This document shows positions 23,935-35,173 of a DNA stretch of 64,000 nt, one piece after another. Made by a program: the position numbers and the translations under genes. The stretch comes from Naganishia liquefaciens (Eukaryota > Basidiomycota > Tremellomycetes > Filobasidiales > Filobasidiaceae). Positions within the stretch are counted from its first letter, which is position 1. Every line of letters begins with the position of its first letter. The stretch is taken from the NCBI GenBank assembly GCA_013423385.1, contig BLZA01000028.1, positions 248,001 to 312,000 of the forward strand. Direction: 5' to 3'. The notes under the pieces are model-generated. The model ran no database searches. It had not been told where the DNA came from and saw nothing but the letters and a program-made list of their open reading frames with translations.

Positions 23935-25861
23935 CTACGTTGGCATACCAGCTGCAATCCAGCTGTCTCCTATCGGTTCATCATCATAGTCGTCATTCTG
24001 CGACTGTGTGACCAAGAGATGCCACCAGAAATATAGCCACTCTTCGGGGATCGAAGGCTCGCACCAATGCAAGCAATCTATCGCAGGCTTGTAATGCGCA
24101 TCTGGTCGCTTGACTGACATGCCCCACAAGTCCAGGTACCGCATGGCGTATTTCGTCGGACGGAGATATCGGTTGTGCGGCGAAGGTTTATATCCAAGAT
24201 GAGTGGCGACGTATTTATCCATTTTGGGATAATGCATCCTATGGATATAGCGAAGCAGGTCAGTAACTGAAGACGGTACCACGTCAGGGGAGATACCCAC
24301 CAGTTGAAGTCGTTCCGGCTGGGGTCTCGAGTGGAAAGCTGATCTGTGCGCTGGTTTTCGGCTATAGAGCACCGCATTAGTTCAGTACTAGACATAACCA
24401 AGTGGCTATTCCTACGATGATCGTATTGAAAACACTCGTAATGCCCTGGCGTGTTACTCCGCCACCATGCTAAGACGTTGTGATCCCGGGCAATCTGTGT
24501 CACGTTCTGCAGTACCGCTGCAAACTGCAGTACTGCTGGTCAGCAGTCGTCCACTTACAGGAATTTACTTACAAGCCGATACTCACGGCGCCTTGATATC
24601 CCCTCAGCACATGATCATAGCTATCCGCCTTCTGCACAAAATCCTGCGGCCATAGCTCACGGGGAGACCAATGTGGACCTGTGGAGAAGGCAATCACGCT
24701 CTTCTCCTCCAGGGCGGTTAACGACCCATCATTCTTGAAGTCGAATTGCACTCCAAAACGCAACAGCTCTGTCCATTTCTCGTGCCACCACGACCGATCC
24801 GCCACGAATCTTTGTTCCATGTAAGAAGGCCCGCCTACAAACGGCTTATATCCCGGCGTATTTCTGAAAGCCTTATCTAGGTCTTCACGGTTAACGAGAT
24901 GGTGATCGCGGATAAATGCGAAGACGGGTCGATCAAATCTGCTCGTAGCGACACCTGCCGCTTGTGATAGCTTTATCGCATCGGGATGAGCCTTGTTGAC
25001 ATAGATGAGAAACATGGACTCTGGCTTGGCCGTGACATGGAACAGTGAGTCGGGTCCACCTTCTGGTCCTGAACCTGAAACCATGGTATCGCGTAAACTC
25101 GTGTATATCTGATCTGCCAGGGAGTCTAATCAGGAGGAATATTTTGAGCATGAGAAGAGATGACAGGATAACGTCACTGACCTCCTACTAAACTGTTCAT
25201 AATTCCCTTTCGCCCAATTAGCCATCGTGCAGTTTCATCGCCAGACGTAAAAAACTTACGTGCAGCCGGCTCGGCTTCTCAAACAGAATTTCGCAAAGTT
25301 CCACCGGTTCCATGTATGCTGACGGCACCCGCTTCGAGGTTTATAGACATATTGTGCCGCTTCCAGGAGTCTTTCGAACATAATGGGATCACTGTCTTCA
25401 AGGTCCACGCCGTAGGTGACATTTTTAGAAGCACATTTGAGTGTGCCTCTATCCTTGAAAGAGAAAGAGCACAAGTTAGCGGAACCTTGATTACAAGCAA
25501 CATCGCTGCATACGGTTCTGCGACTCACTGTGTATTGGAATATCCGTCGGATATTATTCGTCGTCACCTCCTCCTCTCGCTTGACCCACTCCCCGTCCAA
25601 GTATTCTTCTTCCGTACACCAGTCGTCCGTCTCCTTGGATGCTTGATCATGCAATGTGAGTTTGGGTATCCTCCATTGCTTTTCACCCGTTAAAGACTTT
25701 CTGACGTCGACCTTCCAAGTCGAGTCTGCCTCCGATGAGCCGAACGGCGCGAATACGAGATGCACGAGCCCCAGCGTAGAGACTACCGCGGCGAGGAGAC
25801 GATGGTATCTTCGAGGGTTTGTAGTGGTATGAGCGGCTTTGTTTGCAGAACCCGCGGTCAT
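23935..25861 (-). CDS. TBL-like PC-esterase paralogue A (putative polysaccharide O-acetyltransferase)
   Basis: Seven exons (25861-25529, 25453-25260, 25192-25182, 25125-24587, 24524-24416, 24361-24301, 24238-23935) give 516 residues. An N-terminal anchor (LLAAVVSTLGLVHLVFAPF) is followed by a PMR5N-like module: WCTEEEYLDGEWVKREEEVT, then a cysteine-containing stretch with RSGCRQHTWNRWNFAKFC. The catalytic fold has VGDSLADQIYTS and DCLHWCEPSIPEEW. The latter matches the D-x-x-H block of plant TBL/XOAT enzymes, which transfer acetyl to cell-wall polysaccharides in the Golgi. Exon 3 is only 11 nt and carries the start of the GDS motif. The gene is head-to-head with paralogue B over 1.6 kb. Family assignment is by motif; acceptor polysaccharide and direction of reaction are inferred. 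Confidence 0.82.
25182..25192 (-). other. 11-nt microexon of paralogue A
   Basis: This short exon lies between a ...GAACAG acceptor and a GTCAGT donor. It supplies Leu-Val-Gly and the first base of the catalytic Asp codon. Without it the frame does not join. Confidence 0.8.
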
Positions 25862-27506
25862 TTTGGCCCAGCTCGATGCGCAAGCTATAAGTAGCGTGTC
25901 ACGTATCGATTACAAGGTGAACTGCCGACTCGATGGTAGATCCTGGTCAACAGCGGGTAGAGTCCTGAGTTGTTAGAATGGTTGTCAGAAAGGTCGAAGG
26001 CGTGGATATCCGGTGGAGACCGTGATGCAAAGGCTTCTCTTGATTGTCAATGGCTAGTCAAAAATGGATCTTCATCGTCGTCATAGCCTTTCAACTGAAC
26101 AATGCATCGCGCTAGCCATATACCAGCTGATGAGGGAGGGTGTGATACGGTCAAAAGCATTTTGAGCAAACATAGTACATCGGTTGAGCAGCTGATCGAT
26201 CGTGCAAGAACAGCTGCATACCTGAGACTACGCCGAAGGACGCAGTGTCTGGTAAAGAAAGCAGATCAGAAAGCACATCAAAACAGACAACGTCTACACA
26301 AAACACTATAGAAATCACTGAAGACTGCAAGCTAGACTGCAGAAATACCGCATATAGCTCCGCAGATAATGGGAAAACTTCTTGGCTGTTGGAAGCTCTG
26401 TCAGAGTGGAAGAAGGATCGGAAACCGGGGATCTTCTCCAGGCTTGACAGATACACTGAAAGATACAGGTCATTCCCGGCAGCGAAGATCGCCCTTCTGC
26501 TGTACAAGAAGCTGTACTTGCACTAAAGCTGCTTCTCTTTACTGTACTTTTCTTCAACCATTTCAGCGCGTCTGTCGCGCGATTTCCCACTTTGCGATTG
26601 TTTTGCGCTATGATGATTTCCATCGGCGGCTTGCTTCGCCAGATTTCTGAGACACCGTGAAAGGCAGCTTGAACAACTCTCAAGCACACTTTTTGAGCCC
26701 TGAGCAGCTCGTTGGCCGACGACTCTTTTCTTCTCGACCTAATTAGCTACCTATAGTTGCCCTGTCCGGGCGAGTCAGCAAATTGCCTCGAGAGATTCCG
26801 GTATGTCAAGCTTGTTGGCTATCCCATACTGCTCCCTATTGAGCTGTTCGTTGCCCAACTCCTTAGGCGCTCTTCGATACTGGCCCATACAGTGAACGTC
26901 TGTTCCTGGTATGCGATACTCTGTTTTCCTAGATGGCGCTCCAGCCTCCCAACAAGATCTCAATGAGGGCTCCGCCAGATCAACCGCTAGTCGGTTGCCA
27001 GACCCCGCTTCCATTTCGAGCGTTCTTCTCAAAGATTTCGGAAATCGGTCGTAAAGCCTCTTGCACTCAACTAACTTCGCACAGCTCTTCGCATACAGTC
27101 AGCTTCACGAAAACCCAGCGGACTGGCTTCTATTCAAGGCTTCAGCGATTCATCTTTTCCGAGCAGTATGATCTGCAGCAAACGTCACATCTGCATGGCC
27201 TTGGCGTGGGGTTGTCGCCTTAGAACTTCGGCCCAGTGCTCGACGTTGATAGCCGCCAGGATCACTAGGGCAACTTCACATTCATCGGATCTTGACAAGT
27301 GAGAGAAGGCAATAAATCCTGAGACAAGACCTCAAGAACCCGGGCCCTCCATAGCGGTCTGAGCAGACTCGACTTCACTACCTCACCTCTTCACCGCCTT
27401 CTCGACACCCGGTTGTTGAAGCGGTTTGAATACACACGGCTCACGGCGCATTTACAAGGGCGTCCAGCGAACCTCGACGGAAGCAAGAATCGTCAAGAAG
27501 GCGTCC
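25862..27506. other. Divergent intergenic region between paralogues A and B
   Basis: These 1.6 kb carry no recognisable gene. Open frames near 26.2-26.7 kb on both strands have no motif. It probably acts as a shared promoter zone for two divergent TBL-like genes. Confidence 0.5.
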
Positions 27507-29477
27507 ATGCGCAATCATTCCCGAGCCGTCTTTTGGCGAACAGGTGCTTTGGCCATCACGCTCGTTGGTGTGGTGCAACTAGCTTGGCTGCAGCATCGGG
27601 ATGCCCTGTCAGGCAGGTCAATTAGCTCGCCGGTCGGTTTCGCGCAAGTATGGTCGGCATACCGGGTATCAGGAAATGACGGGCAGGACTGGGATCCACA
27701 GGATCTGCATCAAACGCTGGAAGACTCTGAGCTGGAACTTTTGGAAGACGTATACATAGACGGCAATGCAAGTCCTCAGCTCCCCTTCTTGCAAGAAGAA
27801 GAAGTAGACTGGTGCTCAGAAGCCGAATACCTCGACGGAGAATGGGTGCCGAGAGACGAGGAGGTGACGATGGACAATATCCGATCGATTTTCAAATACT
27901 CGGTGAGAAGCAAGAAAGCAAGAACCGATATTAATACGCTCGTGCTGAATACGTGACTGTTTAGGATACAGCGAGGTTTGGATGTATGGCCAGGGACGCG
28001 CCGAGGGAATTCCAGCCAAACTTCGAGGATCCCGACTATTATGCTCGCATCACCGAAGTCGCACAGTACATCTGGAAGCCAAAAAGTGGATGTCGGCAAC
28101 ACAAACTGGATTCGTGGAACCTCGCCAAGTACTGTTTGAGAAGTAAAGGTGGATGCTCGTGAGTATTCTCATTCGGTTTGATGTTAAAGAATCATTGTGC
28201 TTACTCGTCACAACCTGTGTGGCACTACTGGATAGCCTGGTCGGAGGTGCGTAGATTATAACGCCTAATACGGCATGCAGGGCTAACAAGCGATGGCGCC
28301 ATCAGACTCGCTCACAGACCAGATCTGGAATGTTTACACCGCAGTCCTCGTCAACGAAAAAGATCCGCTCTTCATGATCAATCCCTCGTTGGAGCGCATA
28401 TACAATATTACCGTCAATCGATATCATCCGGACGCTGAGGCGCTAGCAAACGCGGCTGGGGTCACGATGGACAGATTGGATCGTCCGGTTATCAACTACT
28501 GGAGGGAACATCACCTGGTCAACCGAGAAGAACTCGATGCAGTCTTTGCCGGATCGGCGGGATATCAGAACTGGACAGGCGCGGATGCTTCGAGAGAGAA
28601 TGGGTGGATCTGGCCGCGTTCGTGGTGGCACGCTAGATGGAAGTGGTTGCTAGGGCACGACATTAGCTTGGTACCCAGGTCGTCCGACGGCGTCACACCG
28701 GAAGAGGAGCACAGCGTCCTTTCCCTTAGCACAGGACCGCATTGGACTGACGTCGAGATCTGGCCACCGTCGTCTAGCATGGATCCCTTGGAAGATCTCA
28801 GACGCGGATACGAAGGAGTTGTGAGTAGTATGAATAGCCGCATTCAACATCCGCTGACTAAGGATGAATGCACCTGTCTTTGGAATGTCAGGTCGACATA
28901 GTCCTACAGAACGTCACCGAGGTCGCAAAGGATAACAAGGTGTTAGCGTGGTGGCGAAGCAACGTTGCAGCGCATCCGGAATGCTCTCAATACGAACGAC
29001 GTGAGTCGAATTATCCTCCATCGTGTTTGTCTGCTAATGTCTCTGGGTTCGTCGAAAAAGCGGAAAATGACCGAACGTCGCATCGATCGACCAAGAATCC
29101 GCAATCGAAAGCGTTCAATTGGTGAGTAGATTTTAAGCGGAATTATGACGAACGCCGACGAAGTGCAAACGGGTCTTTGTAGGGACCAATTCCCGATCTA
29201 CAATGAGTATGCCGCCAAGTTGCTCGGCTACAAGCCTTCGGCCTCAAAGCACGGCTTGCAAGAAAACGTTTCGGCGATGAAATACCTGGATTTATGGCCA
29301 CTGAGCGTGACAAGACCCGATGCACACCTCAAACCGCAGGCGGATTGTCTGCACTACTGTGTGCCTAGCGTTCCGAATGAATGGGTAAATTTCCTATGGC
29401 ACTCCATGGTTATGGCAGCACAGAACGACGACTATGACGATGACTCTGCTGCAGCATATTCAGTTCGAGGGCGATGA
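27507..29477 (+). CDS. TBL-like PC-esterase paralogue B (putative polysaccharide O-acetyltransferase)
   Basis: Same seven-exon plan as paralogue A: 27507-27902, 27965-28158, 28236-28246, 28306-28820, 28892-29000, 29062-29122, 29183-29477; 526 residues. The ATG at 27507 places an anchor (TGALAITLVGVVQLAWLQ) near the N-terminus. Diagnostic segments are WCSEAEYLDGEWVPRDEEVT, SGCRQHKLDSWNLAKYC, VGDSLTDQIWN, LAWWRSN and DCLHYCVPSVPNEW. The C-terminus differs from the others. After NDDYDDDS it ends AAAYSVRGR, while paralogues A and C end in GDSWxAAGMPT and D in a related form. It converges on paralogue C with a 270-bp spacer. The difference at the end could reflect a frame change in the last codons or real divergence; catalytic residues are intact. 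Confidence 0.82.
28236..28246 (+). other. 11-nt microexon of paralogue B
   Basis: The exon is flanked by ...GGATAG and GTGCGT. It encodes Leu-Val-Gly plus the first base of Asp in the GDS motif, in the same place as in A, C and D. Confidence 0.8.
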
Positions 29478-29747
29478 GGAACTCGCAACGTTCGCGCTGC
29501 ACGCCATCTACCTGGCGCCAAGCTCTTGTAATACCAGTTGTATTCGTTCACAGAACAGATTGGGTGTATGATATAAAAGTTGTATAGCAAATGGGGTGCC
29601 CATGTCTAATGCGAGTGTTTATGACCATCTTCGGTTCACCACATCACTTGTCGCTTTACTGATATTGTGCTCCGTCCCTTAATCCAAGGGTCTACGGAAA
29701 TGCCCATTATACAAAGACCATTCTGCATGCTGTCATTCTGATCGATT

Positions 29748-31714
29748 TCACGTTGGCATGCCAGCTGCCCACCAGCTATCTCCGAACGGAGGATCATCGT
29801 AGTCATCATTCTCACCTTCATTCACCATAAGATGCCAGATGAACTCTAGCCATTCATTCGCCAATCCTGGAGCACAGCTATGGCTGCAGTCGTTTGCAGG
29901 ACGTAGATGTGCATCGGGCCTTGTGACCGAGAGCTTCCAGATATCGATGAACTGCATCCCTCGCCGTCGACCAAAGTGCTGAGACGTATTGGAAGGCACG
30001 TAGTGTGTGCGTGACTTTGCATAGTCATCCATTAACGGGAATAGTTTCCTGCATCAAAGAGATCAGTTTGAAACATCGATAATCAGCGAGTCATTACGCC
30101 TACCAATTGTACGCATCGGCAGTCGGATTGAGTGTAGAAAATGGATGTGTCCGGTCATTCTCGGCTATCGACCCCAGGGGAAATTGAGTTTATCACTCCA
30201 GCGGCGAAGCAAATGCACTTACGAGCATCATACTGCCAACACTCCATATGCGATGTAGACGAACCTCGCCACCACGCAAGTATTTTGTCACCCCTAGCAA
30301 CCGCTTGGTCCACTTTGTCGGAGACAATGTCAAACTGCAAGCAATCAATATAGATCTGAAAGCATCTCCCTCGTTCTTGACAGTTACCATGCGTGCCCAG
30401 CCGAGTAGCAGTTCGTCAAAGTTTCTCGTCACCCAGCGGTCTTTTGGCCACAGCTCTGTCGTGGTCCAGTGCGGTCCCGAGCTGAATGAGATGACGCTCC
30501 TTTCTTCCATGGGTCTCCATTTCTCGTTGGTTCCTACCAACTTGATAGGTTTCGCAAGCTCTTGACTCCACAATTCAAACCACCACGATCGATCCCAAAT
30601 CCAGCCGTTCTCGGAGTATGGGGATCCTCCTGTCCATGGTTGATACCCGACGGCATCATGGAAGGCCGCATCGAGCTCTGGGCGGTGTAGCAGATGATGT
30701 TCCCTATAGTAATTAACGACAGGGCGATCGAATCTTTCCATCTCCACGCCGGCTTCAAGGGCGAGCCGCGCTGCGTCAGGATGAATCGTGTTGACAGTCA
30801 AGTTGAATATCAAGTTCGGTGAGCCATTGATTTCGAACAAGGAGACTCCGGAAGTCACCATGGATTCTTTCAGGGCGGAGTAGATTTGGTCTGCGATGGA
30901 ATCTATGGGCAGAGTTGACGTAAGAGCGCTTCGACCAGCTGCTACGAGTGCGGCTTACCTCCTACAATGCTATACAATTCAAAATCAAGGTTATCCTCAG
31001 TTAGCTGCTGCAATGATAATGCACCGATGGAAAACTTACGTGCATCCCGCTTTCGCTCTCAAGCAGTATTTTGCGAAGTTCCACCGACTCCAATCGTGCT
31101 TCTTGCATCCACTCTTTGGTGTCCATTCCCACTGAGCTGTTTCCCATATACGTGACCAGCCACTGGGATCGTTGGCCGCGTGTTGTTCAACAGCATCTTT
31201 GGCCGGACACCGAAATCTTGCAGTGTCCTGAGCGTGATTGACGTCAGAACGTGAATGAACGAGATACGCGATGACGGTGGCTTACTGTAAGCTTGAAAAC
31301 CTTTCGGATATTTCTTGGTGTCACTCTTTCCGCTCGTTTCGTCCACAGGCCATCCAAGTACTCGGCTTCCGTACAGTACTGCAACTGTGGCTGTCTAAGC
31401 TTCTTCACCACCGATTGATGAGCGTTCATCCTGCTGATAGAAGGCTCCTCGAAGAATGGAACGTCCAGATGAAAGTCGTCGTCATCGTCCATCTCACTGT
31501 CCAATGCACCATCGCCAAAGAGCCTATGATTGAAGCGATGACGCCATGATGGCTGGATATCCGCTCGTGCTTCTCGAGCTGGAGTCGACGGAGACACCGG
31601 CAGACGCGAACCGAGAAGAGCTGTGATGCCGAAGATGAGCAAAAGGAGACTGGCCGAGCGTACGTGAGATCGTCTGAGCCTGACTCTGCGCTTGACTATC
31701 GATCCGGATGTCAT
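29748..31714 (-). CDS. TBL-like PC-esterase paralogue C (putative polysaccharide O-acetyltransferase)
   Basis: Seven exons (31714-31286, 31227-31040, 30969-30959, 30902-30388, 30334-30223, 30164-30104, 30048-29748) give 538 residues. The anchor is ASLLLLIFGITALLG, preceded by an Arg-rich cytosolic tip. An acidic stem (MDDDDDF) leads to YCTEAEYLDGLWTKRAERVT, KSGCKKHDWSRWNFAKYC, IVGDSIADQIYS, GWIWDRSWWFELW, and DCSHSCAPGLANEW. The donor of exon 4 (GTAACT) is weaker than usual but the frame is consistent. It differs from its siblings in the segment RGSSTSHMECW, where the others have RSN. Likely function is as for paralogue A: modification of an extracellular polysaccharide in the Golgi. Confidence 0.82.
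30959..30969 (-). other. 11-nt microexon of paralogue C
   Basis: It is flanked by ...GTATAG and GTAAGC. It encodes Ile-Val-Gly and the first base of the catalytic Asp codon. Confidence 0.8.
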
Positions 31715-33219
31715 GGTGTCGGTTGATATCCAGTTCCGAAGCAGGTAGAGCGTACGTCGCCGCAGAGAGATGTACGACGAGTTCTAAGAAGGTGACGTTA
31801 TAGTGCCATCAGACGTTTGCAGCTGAGGACTGGTAGCCTTCGTGTAGCGTCTGCCAGACGCCGATAATGAACGCCAATGACGGCTGAGGATGGCCAAAGT
31901 ATCGGTCGACGAGGTCGCAACGATTCTGTCAACGAGACTATCCTCTTGTAGACTGGAAGGTAGATAACTTTGTAATCAGAAGGATACGAAGGCTACGACA
32001 GTATCGCCCCCGCTTGGACCCCACCTTTGCGTCGATTCGCCGTCGAGCCCGAATGCTGTTCACACGGACAATAGACAACAAAAAGTATCGAGAATTGCTT
32101 CCAATTGCTGCCGCGCTTTGCGGGAATATGGAACTCGAGGACTGCCTGGATCTGCCGGTCGACAACTTGGACGACTGCCTTTCGTGAGCTTGTGCAGGTT
32201 GCCATATTCTCCATCATGCACCCCCCTTCAAAGACAGGCTCATCTCGTCTTGAGAGGGGCCTTAACAGCCTTGCGGCAGCAGCAGATTTGATAAATACCT
32301 GATACTGAAATTGAGGTCACCACTATCTACCTCGCGTGATCGATGATCAAGCCCAATAATGGGAAGCTATGTAATATGTCCACGATAACGCGATGGATCT
32401 GCCATGCATATCGAGGCACAATATGATCGCATGACAGCTCACCTGATCATCTGAGCTAGTAACCTCTCTTCAGACACGATAGCTGATACAAGGTCGGGCT
32501 CGAAATCGACGACAGAGTTTTAAGGCGACTGATTCAAGCCGGATCCGTCATGTAAGCTGTCGTATTTACTGCCAATTTCCTGGAATGCCAGGCTCGTGGA
32601 AAATGCATCAACATACTAGTACTGGCACCAGTACAGTATGGCGAGACTCTGTGCTGTATACTTACAGCTTGCGGCCCGACCACAAGTACAATCAAAGGTG
32701 GCTTTGACTGTAATTTCAGCGCACCAGCCCGCTCACCGATGAGCTCTTCTTTTCCGCTCTCAAAGGCCGGAGAGTGTCTCGTATAATCCTTGTCAGCCTC
32801 GGCAGGTCTCCTATCCGAGATGGCGATCGAAGCTAGAGCGCCAGCTACGGTTCCTGAATGATAACGAAATTGAGCAGTGGCTGAGTGAGCAGATGAGAAT
32901 GACCTGAAACGCAGCTCGTTCCCAGATGACCACCAACTGGATCCGCCATTCACGATCGGTTGATCCTTCCACAGCCGTCGGTATGGAGGATGCGTACGCA
33001 GTGAATCTCTGGAACAGACACCATATTCGGAGCTGACCGACGCGTCGCAGCGAGAGCGAGGATCCCCTCTACTTCGCCATATCGACAGAGCTCGAGGTTC
33101 TGCACTGTCAACCTCGACAACGCGTTCTGGGTTCTTGACCGTATCGAGGGCCTTCAGTTCGCATCAGCAAAACATCGACTTCCAACTATTCAAGTATCGT
33201 TGGAGCTGTAAACACCGCC
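31715..33219. other. Divergent intergenic region between paralogues C and D
   Basis: These 1.5 kb have no recognisable gene; small open frames near 32.0-32.9 kb lack motifs. It mirrors the A/B divergent spacer in size. Confidence 0.5.
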
Positions 33220-35173
33220 ATGTCCTCTGGGGCGGCCTTCAAGTCCCATTACATCCGTGCATTCGCTCGGCCCAAGTTCTTTCGTCTCCTCGTCGCCCTC
33301 TTATCCATCATCGGGCTCTTCCGGCTGATCTCCAAGGCCTTTCCTTCACCGGATTCCGATCATCTGCATCCCTCGGACCTCCTCGATTCACTCGGGAAAG
33401 GTCTCCCGAAATGGGGTTTCGGCTCAAATTCAAGTCTGGGAAGCCTTGGGGCCATGGGCAGGGCTCTTCATCTGTCGAGGTCTTCTGCTACATCAGAAAG
33501 GGACGGAAAGAGGGCACAAGTTGTGCTGGATAATTCCGATTATAAGCGGGCCGGAGAGTGGTGTACCGAGGAGGAGTATCTAGATGGCGAATGGGTGCTG
33601 CGAGAGGAAGAGGTTACATTGGACAACATTCGACGGATCTACAAGTACACAGTGAGTAGAATGTCATGCGCCGCTCACGGTATGTCTGATTCAATGTCGT
33701 ACAGGATCGGGGTGCCCTCAAATGTCTCTCGAAAGAATCGGCTTACGGTGTTGATCCAGAAGAAGACGAGCCGGAACACTACGCACGCATCCTTGAGACA
33801 GCACAATATGAGTACAGGCCTCGGAGCGGCTGCAAGCGGCACGAGTGGAACAGGTGGAATTTTGCAAAGTATTGTTTGCGAACAAAGGCCGGATGCTCGT
33901 GAGTTTTGAAAGGGTTCTCTCTGTCTCTGGCGATATCTGACCAGAGTATCTCAAACGCAGAATCGTTGGAGGTATGTGGTGTTTTCATACCTGGTGATCC
34001 GCTGATCGTAACCTAACGTCATGACAGACTCCCTCGCAGATCAAATCTACACAGCCGTTCAGTATTCCATGGTCACGGCTGAAGATTCGTTGTTTGACAT
34101 ATGGGGATCGCCCTCACTCATCTTCAATATTTCCGTCAACCGCAACCATCGAGATGCGCAAAAGCTTTTGGCTGAAGCTGGCGTCTCCCCTGACCGCCTG
34201 GACCGGCCAATCTTCAACTACTATCGTGAGCATCACATCGTTCACCGTTCCGACCTGGACAACGCCTTTTCCCGTTTCTACGATTACGTTCCGTGGACGG
34301 GTGGACCCAACTATGCGGAATCCGGCTGGATCTTTGACCGCTCGTGGTGGTACGACAAGATCAAGGAGCAGCTGGGTCTGCCTTTGCGGCTTGTTCCAAA
34401 GAACGGCAACGAAGCCATTCCCCTGGAAGAGAAGAGCATGGTCGCGTTCTCTACTGGACCGCACTGGGCGTGGCACGAACTTTGGCCGAAACATATTGAT
34501 GGGTCCAAGAAGGATTACGAGGACATGATGAGAGGATTCGTGGGAGCAGTGAGTCCAAGTCCAACATGTTGTCGCCTTGGTACTGATTCTTGCGGCAGTT
34601 TGACACCGTTCTGAACAACGTGACCGAGCTTGCGAAAGATAACAAGATTCTTGCTTGGTGGAGGAGCAATGTGCCTGGCCATATCGATTGTTGGCAGTAC
34701 GACCTACGTGGGTGCTACTGGCGTTCTTGGCGCATATCAAAAACTGACAGCATCAACAGCGGACAATGAGCGCAAAACACATCTTTCGGACCTTGACCCC
34801 AAAAAGACGTCATACAACTGGTGCGTTTTCATTCTACTTTGACGACTTAGACTCACGCTGGTTTTCAAGGAATTGGTATACGATCATGGACGGATTTGTC
34901 GCATCCCACCTTGGCTACAAGCCTTCCGATTCCAACCAATACCTTCGGCCGACGAAATACGCCATGCGATTCCTCGACTTTTGGAACATGTCCCTGAAGC
35001 GTCCTGATGCGCACCTCAAGCCTGCGATTGATTGCATGCATTTCTGCTCGCCTTCTGTCCCAGAAGAGTGGCTGAGTTTCCTCTGGCACATGATGGTAAC
35101 AGCTGCCGTGAATGACGACTACGATGACGTACCGGAAAGCGACAGTTGGTTCATGGCCGCGATGGCCAAGTAG
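33220..35173 (+). CDS. TBL-like PC-esterase paralogue D (putative polysaccharide O-acetyltransferase)
   Basis: Seven exons (33220-33651, 33705-33898, 33961-33971, 34028-34548, 34599-34707, 34760-34820, 34870-35173) give 543 residues. Anchor: FFRLLVALLSIIGLFRLI. Then WCTEEEYLDGEWVLREEEVT, RSGCKRHEWNRWNFAKYC, VGDSLADQIYT, GWIFDRSWWYDKI, LAWWRSN, and DCMHFCSPSVPEEW. Of the four it is closest in reading to paralogue A, for example DRGALKC/DRGTLKC after the first intron and LGYKPS...YLRPTKYAM near the end. This suggests that A and D, or the pairs A/B and C/D, trace to recent duplications. It is the last gene of the glycan block; 2.8 kb of non-coding sequence follows. Confidence 0.83.
33961..33971 (+). 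other. 11-nt microexon of paralogue D
   Basis: It is flanked by ...AACGCAG and GTATGT. It encodes Ile-Val-Gly and the first base of the catalytic Asp codon. Confidence 0.82.

Noticed and set aside
21304-26198. Shared 10-mer CAGCTGATCG in two cluster spacers as a common regulatory site
   Set aside because: Only two occurrences were found by eye, and repeated 10-mers are expected by chance in 64 kb.
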